Made by a program: the position numbers and the translations under genes. A stretch of 64,000 bases of DNA from Boswellia sacra (taxonomy: Eukaryota; Streptophyta; Magnoliopsida; Sapindales; Burseraceae): positions 248,001 through 312,000 of the forward strand of contig SNVD02009112.1 in assembly GCA_013180625.2 (NCBI GenBank), given 5' to 3'. Of this stretch, positions 22,499 through 33,453 are shown in pieces (the first letter of the stretch is position 1; every line of letters starts with the position of its first letter). Below the pieces are notes generated by a model. It had not been told where the DNA came from. It saw nothing but the letters and a program-made list of their open reading frames with translations, and did not search any database.

Positions 22499-24742
22499 AT
22501 GGCTAGAGTTAAAACCACTGTGAAAGTGCTACGGGGGGAACCGAGTCATCAAACCCAGTCTTCCAGGGACAAGGATCCGGCGACCAACCGTAAAGAAGTT
22601 AACGAGTTTTATCAAAACTTCTTCGGTCCGGATCGAGAGCTAGGACAGAATTCTGTCAACCATATGGTGGTGGACACTGAAGGGGACAGCGACTGGTCGT
22701 CCTCTGCTTCCTCGGATAGCGAACCGGAGGCCGAAAAGTGGTGAGAGGCCGACCATATTGATAACCAACTCCCGGACGATCGATTAAAGACATATAGAGC
22801 CCATTTCCTTATCCCTGCTTCAGTCATCCTATTTCTTCCAAGGAAGGGTGATCGGTGGAGTAAGCCACCACGCGGTGTCATTGGTTTAAGCTTAGAGCTA
22901 TTGAGAGCTGGTCTCCGGGTGCCTTTTGATAACTATGTTCGCCGTATACTCGATGCTATGGGCATCGCTCCTACCCAACTGTCGGCCAATGGGTGGAGGC
23001 TTCTGATAGCTTTCCAAAGTTTATTCAGAAGCGCCGGCCTTGGCGACCCTACCACCAACCATGTCAAGCACATATTTGCCATTCACCCGCCGAATGGAGA
23101 GAAGACGGGTTACTACTATATATCCCAGCGAGGGAAGACGGATGACCCCAACCGCCTTTTTGGCATTCCCTCCCATGTGAAAGAGTGGAAGTATAAGCAA
23201 TTCTGGTGTGGTGGCGGTTGGAAGTACCAAGAAGGCGCTCGTCCAAAGGGGGAGAAGTTGAAGATCAGGAGGCATTTTGGTGTTTGTGGTACCCTATTAT
23301 AATGACACCCTATCCGCCTTTGTTGTGACAACTCTTGATCAACTGACATTCTTTTTTTGTTTTTACTGCAGCTCCTTGGACCAAACGTCCGCTGTTATCT
23401 CAGAAAGAGAGAGACGACTTGCAAGTGGTGCTCAAGTTACCCGTGGACTCGAAGAACGTGAATAACCTCACTGATCGGGAGCAATTGGCCCGTCTTGGCT
23501 TATCACCTCCAATTCCTCCGGAAGGTAAACTTGATCATTACTTTCTGACCTTACTTCATCAAGCATGTGTTTGTTGTCTTACCTGCTTTATTTTCGTGCA
23601 GGACTATTTCCTTTACATCCTACCAAGAAGCAGTTTGCTCAACTCGTAGCCAAGATGCCGCTTAAGCCCTTCACCCATGACAGACCTAGTTCTTCCCAGA
23701 AGAAACGGAGCGGAAGTCCTCCAACTCTTGGACCCCCGAAGAGGAGAGCTAGTGGCCACAAGGAGGTTCCCGTACGGAAGCCGGTTCCTGATAGGTCTGT
23801 CTCCGTTCAGCCTGCGGGTGAAGTGGCAGCCTCTCAGCCTACTGGGAGCAGGTTACCCGCAGCCTCTCAGCTACCCAAGCGTTTTACCTTTGACAGTACG
23901 GGCTTTCAGAGTGGCTCAACATGTGGAGACTACCTTCGGGAATTGTCTCAAAATGCTGCACGCCTCATGCCTACCAATGTCTTTCCTGAAGACGTAAAAC
24001 TCACATACTTTGATGCGATCGCCGTCGGGATGGGGATCATCCTTCAGGTTAGGCTTCACTGAGACCCTTTCTTCCTTTTTTCTCTTTATGCTTTGAAAGT
24101 CATGTTTTAACTCCTTTCGTCTCCTTGCCTTTCTTTCTGTAGGCGACAGGACCCTTGGCTCAGGGAGAGTCTACCAACACCAATCTCCTCAAGGAGGTTA
24201 ACCATCTCACTTCTGAGGTTGACGACTGGAAGGCGAAACACCTAGTCTGCCTTGACAACTTAACTGAAACAGAGAGAAGAATGGCAGAGATGAAGGAACA
24301 AATGGGTAGAATGAAGGCAGACCTGTCCGAAGCTAAGAAAGAGGCAGCTATCCAGCGTAAAAGGGCCAATGATTTTAGCCAAGAGCTTCGAGAGAGAGCT
24401 GCTGCTGAGCAAAGTAGGATTGACAAAGCAGTCGCTCGCTTCCGTAGAGGTCGTATCTACCAGCAGGCTATGGAGCGCTCCTACATTGAGGGAGTCAATG
24501 GGGTGCGTAGATGGTTCCATGACCGCCATCCAGAGATTGATCAGTCTCCCATAGCCGAGGAGTTAAACTTAGTGGAAGAGTCTATCCCTACAGCGGACTC
24601 CGATCCTGAGCAATTCCACCGCCTCATCCTTAAAGATGAGGATTATGAGTCGACATTAGACACAGAAGCCTGGGAGGCCAAGCAACGCGACTCTACCTCA
24701 TCGTCTTCAGACGAAGAAGGAGGTGATGAGGCCACTTCTTAG
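22499..24742 (+). pseudogene. Antisense spliced gene of the Tat-like element (putative gypsy-type transposon domain, PF04195-like)
   Basis: Four exons join in frame: 22499-23288, 23372-23524, 23602-24047 and 24143-24742 (1989 nt, 662 codons), with GT-AG introns of 77-95 bp. The start ATG directly follows a TGCAG acceptor, so a further intron in the leader is likely. Residues about 110-160 (GVIGLSLELLRAGLRVPF, then MGIAPTQLSANGWRLL) look like the plant 'putative gypsy type transposon' domain. Residues about 290-420 are basic and proline/serine-rich. Exon 4 encodes a coiled coil (about 24190-24450) and an acidic tail. One in-frame TGA lies at 22742-22744 (codon 82). Function is unknown. It runs opposite to gag and was left whole by the deletion that removed pol. 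Confidence 0.75.
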
Positions 24743-25121
24743 AGACAGTTGGAATCCTTCCAACTAGGTAGATGCTCATTCATAGGGAACAATCATATCA
24801 AGGCTGCTCTCCCGGCCTTGACTTTACCTTTTACTGTCTTTACTTTCAGTTCGATGTACTAGGTGAGGATGTGTGGCATCCCTCAACCAATTTTGGAATA
24901 ATAAGAACACTAAGTAAATTTTTTTTCTTTCTGGTGTTGTGTTCTATTACTTGTTCCATCTCATTGCAATTTAGTCATATATGTGTTTTAAGGAGGTGTA
25001 GTCACAAGAATTCTGAATAGAACGAACACTTTTATTGACAATCTCTTTATTGGTCTCCCCATGGGAGTTGTTACACATGCATAAGCTCCTAGGCGGAGTT
25101 ACTGCACGTATAGAGAGATTA

Positions 25122-25255
25122 CAGGTAGTACCTCTTCAAGTGTTCAATATTCCATGGATGACGGAGCGACCTTCCATCCATGGTGACCAGTCTGTAGGTG
25201 TCTGGTCGGATGACTGCTTTGACTTGGTATGGACCTTCCTAGTTGAGCCTTAGTG
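25122..25255 (-). pseudogene. Integrase C-terminal remnant of the Tat-like element
   Basis: In minus orientation this reads EGPYQVKAVIRPDTYRL, then MDGRSLRHPWNIEHLKRYYL before a stop. That is the final segment of Ty3-gypsy integrases. A TAG replaces the expected tryptophan just before EGPY. It overlaps the end of the gag-protease frame in another reading frame, marking the junction of a large internal deletion. Confidence 0.85.
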
Positions 25256-27829
25256 CTCCATCAGTGGGATCTCGGGTACTTCGTAGTACGTGCCCACTTT
25301 GCTTATGCCCACGGAAGGTTCTCCTCGAATTATCATCAGCTTATGTGCCTTCTCTTTAAAGGCCATGTTGTAGCACTCTCGAGAGGCTCGCTGTTCACCT
25401 CTAACTTCTCCTATACCAGCGGGTGTTGGGAATTTCAAGACATGATGATAAACACCCGTCACGGCCTTGAAGTCGTAAAGTGATGGCCGTCCGAGAATGG
25501 CGTTGTAGACACCCGGGTGATCTACTACAAGGAAGTTCACCATCTTGGTTGTTTGCAGGGAACCTTCTCCCAAGGTCACCGGTAACGAAATTACCCCCTC
25601 GGGAATAACTTTTCCTCCAGTGAATCCTATTAGGGAAGTTTGGATGCCTCTCATATCTTTACGATTAAGACCCAACCGATCAAATGCATCCAATGTCATT
25701 ATGTCAGCTGAGCTTCCGTTGTCAATCAACACTCTTCGTAGCCTCTTATTGGCCACTATCACTGTGAGGACCAGGGCATCACAATGAGGATGGTGGATAC
25801 CCTGCGCATCTTGCGATGAAAAAGAGATAACATCGTGATCCCCACCATTGGTGGAGGAGGCTGTCAGGTTGACTTCGTGGTGAGGGGGGTCGTATCTCGC
25901 TTGCCTTGCCAGGTGCCTTCGGGCTTGGGAACTCGAACCAGCCACTACTCCCCCAAAAATTGTGGCTACTTCTTCCAATGGTTCCTTCCCTTTGTCATTT
26001 TTGTTGGAAGGTTCAGGAGGCCTATAAATGTATTCTTGTAGCTGGCCATCCTTAATAAGACCCTCGATTTGCCTCCTCAGTTCGAAACAGTCAGCAGTAT
26101 TATGACCCTGAGCCTGGTGGAAATGACAATACTTTCGCTTGTCTCTTGTTTTTGGATTCGACCGTAGGGGGGCAGGTTCTTTCAGCAGACCTTTATCCTT
26201 GATTTCCTTCAGAATATCCTGCTGTGGCATAGTAAGCAACGTGAATGTACGGTGCTCCTCCTGAGGTTGGTCATGATGCTCTTGGCGGGGTCGGGTGGAT
26301 GACCCTTGTAACAGAAAGCGATCATTTCTGACTGTGTCTCGCACAGAGCGTCGATCCGGAACTGATCTACGATTTCTATCATGAGGTTCTCCTCTATGAT
26401 TATCATACGGTCGTCTATCTGTGCGTGAGGAATTAGGTACCACCGGAGTTTGCCCAGGGTAATTTGCTTGAAAAATTTCCTCTGCATCAGCATGACTAGA
26501 GACCCTTGTTAATGCTTCTTGATACGTACGTGGGAGGTTGACGGAGAATTCCCATGCTAGAGGGAGCTCCCCTCTGATTCCTTGAACCAAGCCTTGCATA
26601 GCGTAACCATCATGAAATAGATCCACTCGGGCAACCTCCCGCTGATATCTGTCTAAAAATGCACGGAGGGATTCATTACGACCCTGCTTGATTGAAAGAA
26701 GGCTCTGCGCTGGTCGACTTCTCGTTTTCATGTTGCTAAAATGTGTGAGAAAATTATGGGCAAGATCCTCAAAGCTGGAAATGGATGCAGCTGGTAGCCT
26801 TCTATACCATTGCTTAGCTGATCCTCCAAGGGTAAGAGAAAAAGTTCTGCACATGATTCCCCCTGAGACCCCTTGTATCTCCATATGAGAAACAAAAGAG
26901 TCTAAATGCTCTCGGGGGTCCGTTGTCCCTTGGTAAAGCTCGAGTGGTGGCATCCGGCAACCATGTGGGTATCTTTCCCTTAGAATATCTTCAGCAAAGG
27001 GTGATTCCCATTGTGGACGCCCATCTTCTTCTCCTCCTAAACGCTTAATCAACCTCTCCAGCTTATGGATTTTTTCATCCATTTCTCGTTTGAATTCTGC
27101 ATAATGATTGTCTGATGTCCCCTCTTCCGAGACATCCATTGGGGAATCATCTGGGCGATGATTCTTAACTCTATGTGGTGAGCTGGGGGGATTTCTCTTG
27201 GGCTGATAATCACGTCCTGGAGCGTAAGGACCATGATAGGAATAGGCAGGCTGATCAACATTACTTTCTCTCGGTATCTGCTCAATGCTTGTATGGCGTT
27301 TGTTGTTCAGAGAGTGTCGGAGGTCTACTGCAGCTAACCGTTGTGCAGATACGATATGCGAGGGAGAGGGAATCTGTGGGCGACCATCCCTTCCTTGAAC
27401 AATAAGATGGGGAGGATTTGGTTGAATGACCTGATGGCGAGGCAATCCAATAGTCTGGGCGACTAAATCAGGACGTCCACCAACATCCGTCTGGACATTC
27501 GCTTCTACCATGGCACTCATTGGGTTATTCCTAGCAGCGTTTGTAGCCTGTTGAGCATTTTGTCCAAATGCTTGGCTGAACACAGTCACCATACGATTCA
27601 TCTGTTCACTGAAATTCCGCATGGTATGTTCCATGGTAGTTAACCGATTCGCCTTGCCCTTCTTTGGTCTTCTAAGCGGAAGCCGGGGTTGCCTGAGGTT
27701 AGGCCCCACCCCAGAGGATATCACTAATGCCCTCCTTGTATCAACTACCCTTCGGCGTTGGGGAGGTGCTTCAACCTCAATTTCTTCGTCAACCTCTAGG
27801 GAGGTTGAATGTTGGGATTCGTGACTCAT
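25250..27829 (-). CDS. Tat-like gag-protease protein, 859 residues
   Basis: An uninterrupted minus-strand ORF that starts about 75 bp inside the 5' LTR border. A basic, low-complexity N-terminal third is followed by the retrotransposon gag domain at about residues 280-430 (YPHGCRMPPLELYQG, FSLTLGGSAKQWYRRLP, REVARVDLFHDGYAMQGL). Next comes a zinc-knuckle-like KYCHFHQAQGHNTADCFEL at about 560, and a pepsin-type protease with LIDNGSSADIM (about 710) and AILGRPSLYDFKAV. Gag would form particles and the protease would process it. The frame then ends at MEH next to the deletion point, so no RT is made. It is intact although pol is gone, so the protein could still act for related elements (inference). 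Confidence 0.92.
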   Translation of the reverse strand: MSHESQHSTSLEVDEEIEVEAPPQRRRVVDTRRALVISSGVGPNLRQPRLPLRRPKKGKANRLTTMEHTMRNFSEQMNRMVTVFSQAFGQNAQQATNAARNNPMSAMVEANVQTDVGGRPDLVAQTIGLPRHQVIQPNPPHLIVQGRDGRPQIPSPSHIVSAQRLAAVDLRHSLNNKRHTSIEQIPRESNVDQPAYSYHGPYAPGRDYQPKRNPPSSPHRVKNHRPDDSPMDVSEEGTSDNHYAEFKREMDEKIHKLERLIKRLGGEEDGRPQWESPFAEDILRERYPHGCRMPPLELYQGTTDPREHLDSFVSHMEIQGVSGGIMCRTFSLTLGGSAKQWYRRLPAASISSFEDLAHNFLTHFSNMKTRSRPAQSLLSIKQGRNESLRAFLDRYQREVARVDLFHDGYAMQGLVQGIRGELPLAWEFSVNLPRTYQEALTRVSSHADAEEIFQANYPGQTPVVPNSSRTDRRPYDNHRGEPHDRNRRSVPDRRSVRDTVRNDRFLLQGSSTRPRQEHHDQPQEEHRTFTLLTMPQQDILKEIKDKGLLKEPAPLRSNPKTRDKRKYCHFHQAQGHNTADCFELRRQIEGLIKDGQLQEYIYRPPEPSNKNDKGKEPLEEVATIFGGVVAGSSSQARRHLARQARYDPPHHEVNLTASSTNGGDHDVISFSSQDAQGIHHPHCDALVLTVIVANKRLRRVLIDNGSSADIMTLDAFDRLGLNRKDMRGIQTSLIGFTGGKVIPEGVISLPVTLGEGSLQTTKMVNFLVVDHPGVYNAILGRPSLYDFKAVTGVYHHVLKFPTPAGIGEVRGEQRASRECYNMAFKEKAHKLMIIRGEPSVGISKVGTYYEVPEIPLMEH

Positions 27830-27882
27830 GATGTGTTTGAATACGTTTGGATGGGAGCAACAACTAAAGAGGCTTGAATTAT

Positions 27883-27904
27883 CGTTCCCACAGACGGTGC
27901 CAAC
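27883..27904 (-). other. Primer-binding region of the Tat-like element
   Basis: On the minus strand, GTTGGCACCGTCTGTGGGAA directly follows the 5' LTR end CATCAACA. This is close to the TTGGCGCCGTCTGTGGGAA commonly found after the LTR of plant Ty3-gypsy elements, and it fixes the element's orientation. Confidence 0.8.
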
Positions 27905-28548
27905 TGTTGATGCACGGTTTTCGGACGGCCGGGAAGCGGGTCAGGAAGCGGGTCGGAGCTCGGGTGGTACGTCGGGTCCAGTCCTGCGAGCAAAGAAAAA
28001 CAGTCAGGGGTGCCGGCGGTGGTGCCGACGAAGACCCTCCGACGCTCAAGTCAGTTTCCGGCACTCCGAAATTTTCTGGGAGAATTTTCTAGAGAGAGAA
28101 GCTCTCAAAAGTGAAGGAAATCTAGAGAGAGAGTAAGTTCAGAAAAGTGTGCATCCCTTGAGTGATAATCCGGAGGGTTTATATAGGAGTCAGGATGGGC
28201 CATTGTGGGACCTAGATAACGGGCCCAGATAATGGGCTACAGTAATGGGCTTACTGTATTAGAAATAACTAGGCCCAGATGATGGGCTTCAGTAATGGGC
28301 TTACTGAATTAGAAATAACTAGGCCCAGATGATGGGCTTCAGTAATGGGCTTACTGATTTAGAAATAACTAGGCCCAGATGATGGGCTTCAGTAATGGGC
28401 TTACTGAATTAGAAATAATTAGGCCCAGATGATGGGCTTCAGTAATGTGCTTACTGAATTAGAAATAACTAGGCCCAGATAATGGGCTTCAGTAATGGGC
28501 TTACTGAATTAGAAATAATTGAGGCCCAATTTTGTTATGGCCATAACA
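27905..28548 (-). repeat. 5' LTR of the Tat-like element (minus orientation)
   Basis: 644 bp, the partner of 20301-20946, with the same roughly 50-bp tandem array at about 28215-28525. Confidence 0.93.
28176..28185 (-). promoter_or_regulatory. 5' LTR TATA box (minus strand)
   Basis: TATATAAACC on the minus strand, about 270 bp upstream of the primer-binding region. Likely start region for the gag transcript; inferred. Confidence 0.5.
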
Positions 28549-28553
28549 CCCTT

Positions 28554-29849
28554 GATAATTTAACATAAGAGATAGGTAGGAAGATAACAATAAAGTTAAT
28601 GATCCAAGTCTTGGTACATTTTATAACAAATATCGTCCCAAATGATATGACAAGTGAGGTGTCATTTATCAAATCCTGTCCCAAGTGATATGGCAAATGA
28701 AGTTTATTATTACATTAACATATCTGCTTTGGCTATTATTAATAAAATATACGTTATTTGGAATACAATTTGGACGAATATCATTATTCTTTTTATTTAG
28801 AGCGAGCAAATCTATAGTAAGATGTCATGAAAGCAACAAGATTTATTTCTACTATTTTACCTTGAATTTTCATTGTATACAATAGAAATGGACTCTAAAT
28901 TTAATGTTTGAGTATTACAATTTTCATGAAAATAAAGATAAAATTGGGAAAATTGAGATAAAATTGGGTCGTTATGAAAGTTTAAAAAATTACATAAAAT
29001 TTAAAAAATATATAATTAAAAAATCTTTAATTGATTTACTCTGAGAAAATAATTATAAAGAGGATATATGTACAAGTAAAATATTTAAAAATAATCTTTT
29101 TTTGACATCCCACGTTGAAAATTTTATGAGGTACCATTATTGTAAAGGATCTTAAAATCCTGTACTAATAATAATATTTTTTTAGTTTGAAAAATTATTA
29201 AGTACAAATTGACAACAGTCAGTTACTCTGTCCAGTCCTTATCCACCGCCACTAGACCAAAAATATCTTGAAAATTCCCATCCAGTCCATTCCAACTTTT
29301 AGGGAGAGAAATAATTTTACAAAGAAGGAGGGGCTTCAAGGATATTCGTCATAAATAATGGAATGGAGGTTGTAAGCTAGCCCGTTATTCATGTTTCCCA
29401 GACGATATTGTTGCTGTTGTGCGTGCTAAGAAGAAGAGAAGGAACGAACGCGACGTCGTTTTCAACCTTCATTGATTTAGGGTTATCATTTCAGGTATCC
29501 ATCTCTACCACTCTGTTGCAGATCACTATCTCTGATTGAATAGTTTCGCTTCCTTCCGTTAATTTTTTTGATGCCTTACTACTTCCACGCATTGTTTCTT
29601 CCGGTTTCATTTGCAAAATTGAACACATTATATGATTTGAATGCGGATTCCTTTGTTCCCTGCTCGAGCACTCGAGTCTTTGTCGATTCGAGCTTTAAAA
29701 TGTTATAGATGGTGACGTTTGTTTAGATATCCTTGTGGGGGAAAAATCTATCTAGGGATTGACGTTATTGATTCTTATGAAGAATTATTATCAAATTAAG
29801 AAGAGGGATTTGAAAAGGGTTTAGTTTTTTATTCAGGGAGTTGATCTAG
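28554..29849. other. Spacer and 5' region of NCA1
   Basis: AT-rich and non-coding up to about 29380; 28825-28985 repeats part of 16855-16985. From about 29380 the base composition becomes transcript-like. A donor at 29495 (TCAG/GTATCC) and an acceptor ending at 29836 (ATTCAG) suggest one 5' UTR intron. The UTR model is an inference. Confidence 0.45.
28825..28985 (+). repeat. Dispersed AT-rich repeat, copy 2
   Basis: Same order and orientation as 16855-16985, with extra internal sequence. Confidence 0.6.
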
Positions 29850-32597
29850 ATGACGCCGGTTTGCCCTTTCGTCAAAGCGTCTCGTCCTGACGACGCCTCT
29901 CCGAGAAAACCGGGTGAAAACTCGAATAAACAGCCGGCAGAGTGTCCTTTTGCCAAGGCATTTCGTGCTGATGATGCTTCTTCGAGGAAACCCAGTGAGA
30001 ATTCGAATAAACAACAGGCTGAGAATGGCGGTAACAAAGCAAAGAATGAGTCCAGTGACTCTGCTAGCATTTCTCCAAGGTGTCCTTTTGGCTATGATTC
30101 TCAGACATTTAAGATTGGTCCGCTTAGTTGCGTGTTTTGCAAAGCTCTTCTCTTTGATTGTAGCAAATGTGTGCCTTGTTCTCATGTTTTTTGCAAGTAA
30201 GTAGATAACCGAACATCTTACTTTTATTTTCATTTTATTTCATTTGGATTTTGATTGTTATTTTATGAACTTTGTTATATTGAAATCAGAGTATGTATTT
30301 CACGCTTTAATGACTGCCCACTCTGTGGGGCTGACATTGAGAAGATTGAAGCCGACACAGATCTTCAGAAGACTGTTGATCGTTTCATTGAAGGTCATGC
30401 TAGAATCAAGAGGTCTGTTACTTCAGACAATGCTGAGGTAGCTGGAGAAAATAAAAAAGTGATATATGAGGATGTGTCTATGGAGAGAGGTGCTTTCTTG
30501 GTTGAACAAGCCATGAGGGTGAGTTTGGTTGGTTATTTTAGTATTCTATCTCCCGCCTAACTAAGTGATTACTGATCCTTCATCCTTGTTCCAAGTCCTT
30601 CCTAGAAAAATTTCTCAATAGTATATGGAGAGCTTCTTTTGTAATCCTTTTTAACGTAATTTTGTTCATTTAGAAATGTACTTCTATAATTTTTTTCAAC
30701 CTACCTGGCAATTACATGGTAACTGAAGTTGCTGAACCTGCTTTCCTGTTTGTTTGCATCTGATAAGCTCTTGCTTTTCATTTGCAGGCATTTCGTGCCC
30801 AAAATGTAGAAAGTGCCAAATCAAGACTCAGCATTTGTGCAGAAGATATTCGAGATCAGATAGAAAAAACAGGCAATACATCGGAGTTGTGTTCACAGCT
30901 TGGAGCAGTTCTTGGAATGCTTGGTGACTGCTGGTATGACTTCACTCTGTGTCATTGTATTTTTGGCGGTACAGTTTTGTTTGTGTTGTTATACCTTTGG
31001 GATATTAAGTTTTCCATAAATTTGAACAATCTTTTCTTTCTGATTTAAATGAACTTCAAGTCTTGAAGCTCACCCATCACATCAGTATTCCATCCATTAG
31101 GTCTGAGATTTTAAACCTAGACCACCAATGTGGCTTGGGAAGTCCCCCAAATCCTTAGTTTAAGGTTCTTTATACACCATAATGGAGTGATATGATTATT
31201 TTTCTGATGTATACTCTAGTTGTGGGGGGCCCAAAAAAAAGAGAAAAGACAAACCAGATTGAGGCAGATTTGTTAAGTTGCCTTGATGATAGCTTATTGC
31301 AAGAATGCAAACATGATGTATGATAAGCGAGCTTTACTGTTATCTTCATCACAGATTAGAGTCTCTTAAGTTCTTAAAACGTTTCTAGTTTTTGTCTCCT
31401 TGAAGAAATTTTAGTGCTTTTATGAACTATCCAAAATTCTCGTGGTTACCCAGTCTGTTTCTTTCAATAAAATATAATCCCTCATGTCTTGGTGCAGCCG
31501 AGCAATGGGAGATTCTGGTTCTGCAGTTGCTTATTTCCAAGAGAGTGTGGATTTCCTCATGAAATTGCCAATGGATGATATGGAGGTTATCGCAGCAAAT
31601 CATTTTCTACTTTATATTGCCAGCTTAAGCATGTATTAGCCCCCTTACTTTTTTGAACTTTTTGCTTATAGATAACGCATACACTTTCTGTTTCACTTAA
31701 CAAAATTGGAGACCTGAAATATTATGATGGAGATCTGCAAGCTGCGAGAACTTACTATCTTCGTTCTCTTGATGTTCGTCGTGATGCTGTAAAAAATCAT
31801 CCAAATATTTCATCCCAGGTAAATTCTGCCTTTTCAAATTGTATCATGTTTTATGTTATTTTTTATTTCAACTTCATAGATATGTGATGCATGGTCTTGT
31901 CATATGATCATATCAACGTTACAGTTTTCTTTTTAGATTTATGAACTCCTCATCTTTTGATCTGTAAATCATGTTGGGAGCATTTTTAGTTTGCGGTAAT
32001 CTTGCCATCTAGGAAGTTCTTTCTTGCTTTCTTTTTACTATTTCAAGAAATTTGGTAGATTCATCTTCTAGTTTTGATATATATAGTGTAAAGCTATTGT
32101 TTTTTGATTTTTTTGTGCTAAGATTGGATTTTGTCACTTGGAGTTTGTTTTATCTTTTTCACCATTTAAATATATGGCAACTTTAGAAAAGTTTTTTTTG
32201 GATTTTTGAAGAATGCAAATCTGGACAAAGATGTTGGACTTACTGACTTTCTGAGCTCTTGCTATTTTGCCCTGTTACTTTCTGTGATTGCAGATTTTGG
32301 ACGTTGCTGTTTCCCTTGCAAAGGTCGCGGATGTTGATAGGAGTATTGGTAATGAGAATGTGGCAATTGATGGATTTCAGGAAGCCATAAAAATGCTGGA
32401 AACTTTGACATTGAAACCTGAAGAAGCTGGTCTGGAGCAAAGGGTTAGAAAAAGATCCTAACCACATTTTGTAGTTATTTTGGATTTTATCCTTCTGGAA
32501 ATGTGACTTTGACACTTTCTTTGTCATGCAGCGTCTTTCAGTGCTTGAATTTCTTAACAGCCAGCTTGGAGAAAAGCAACCCGAGTCAACTGTCTGA
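29850..32597 (+). CDS. NCA1: NCA1 (NO CATALASE ACTIVITY 1), RING/TPR chaperone of catalase, 7 exons
   Basis: Exons 29850-30196, 30290-30518, 30788-30933, 31498-31585, 31672-31818, 32294-32443 and 32532-32597 join in frame (1173 nt, 390 codons plus stop), all GT-AG. The RING finger at about residues 94-132 is CVFCKALLFDCSKC, PCSHVFC, NDCPLCG. The C-terminal half is helical TPR-like (LGAVLGMLGDCC, GDLQAARTYYLRSLDVRRD, GFQEAIKMLETL). In Arabidopsis, NCA1 binds catalase through the TPR part and keeps it folded and active, with zinc binding at the RING; it matters in stress and peroxide removal. The N-terminus carries two 27-residue repeats starting CPFVKASRPDDAS and CPFAKAFRADDAS, followed by a third CPF. 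Length is close to the Arabidopsis protein. No lesion seen. Confidence 0.93.
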
Positions 32598-32975
32598 GGT
32601 GGGATCTTAAAAAAAATGCAAAAGGATAAAGTGAAATAAAAATAGTGCTTTCTGTATATACATAAGCAATAAGCTCAGTTTAGCCAAAGCAGTCTTCAGA
32701 GGAGCAAGTGCTTTTAAGAGTCCAGAGATATTTGCTGCAGTCTCGCTGGGTGCTGACCGGCTGTGGATCGATTACTTATTACCTCTGAAGTGCTACGATT
32801 ACGATTGTTCTTAGAGGTAATGTTTGTAATTCTTTGTTTTTTGTGAATAACTCGTTTTGCGCGGATCTTTTAATATGATAATTGTAATGAGGCACCTTAT
32901 AAATTTCAGTTTGCAGCTCTATGTAATCAACTAAAGTTAGGAATGACGTATCACTATTTTGAAGTACAATAAAAA
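32598..32975. other. NCA1 3' UTR and flank
   Basis: Transcript-like sequence without coding potential. It ends in caataaaaa, which is both a poly(A)-signal-like string and the left target duplication of the following element. Confidence 0.5.
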
Positions 32976-33418
32976 GGGAAATTTTCAGATCTAGCCTCCA
33001 TTTGGGGGGCCTTTTAAAACTAGCCTGTAATAAAAAAGTTTTCGTGAAATAGCCTCTAAATAGTCTTCCGTAAAATAATAACCATACTATTTATTCGATA
33101 CTTCGACGATTATAAATTATAATTCGACGATACTATTCGACGATGACATATCCAGATTTGACGATAATTTGACATAGTTCAACAATGTTATCTGACAATG
33201 ACATACCCAAATTTGATAATGTGATGAATAGTTCGACAAGAGTTTTCAAACGCAACGAACGTAAACCCAACTAAAGTCAGTGTTGATTTCAGTTTTGGTT
33301 TATGGTTTTTAGTTTTGGTTTTGTGGTGGGTGGAAGACGCAAGCACAACCAAAATCAATTAAAATTACTAATAAAATTAAAAGGCATTAAAGAAGCAAAA
33401 GATGAAGAAGGAAGTTCT

Positions 33419-33453
<35 letters not shown>

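Larger units (their letters stand above)
20301..28548 (-). mobile_element. Tat-like Ty3-gypsy retrotransposon, minus strand, pol-deleted, with antisense gene
   Basis: Two LTRs (20301-20946 and 27905-28548) with ends TGTTATGG...CATCAACA on the minus strand are flanked by the exact duplication CCCTT (20296-20300 and 28549-28553). In minus orientation the order is 5' LTR, primer site, gag-protease, a 130-bp integrase C-terminal remnant, antisense gene, polypurine tract, 3' LTR. RT, RNase H and the integrase core are absent, so the 8.2-kb element cannot copy itself without help. An extra antisense gene before the 3' LTR is a known trait of Tat-lineage elements. LTRs differ at only a few positions per 100, which suggests a fairly young insertion. 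Confidence 0.92.

Noticed and set aside
24160..24529. Minus-strand leucine/serine-rich frames opposite the coiled coil
   Set aside because: They are shadows of the antisense gene's exon 4, whose frame fits the splice phases.
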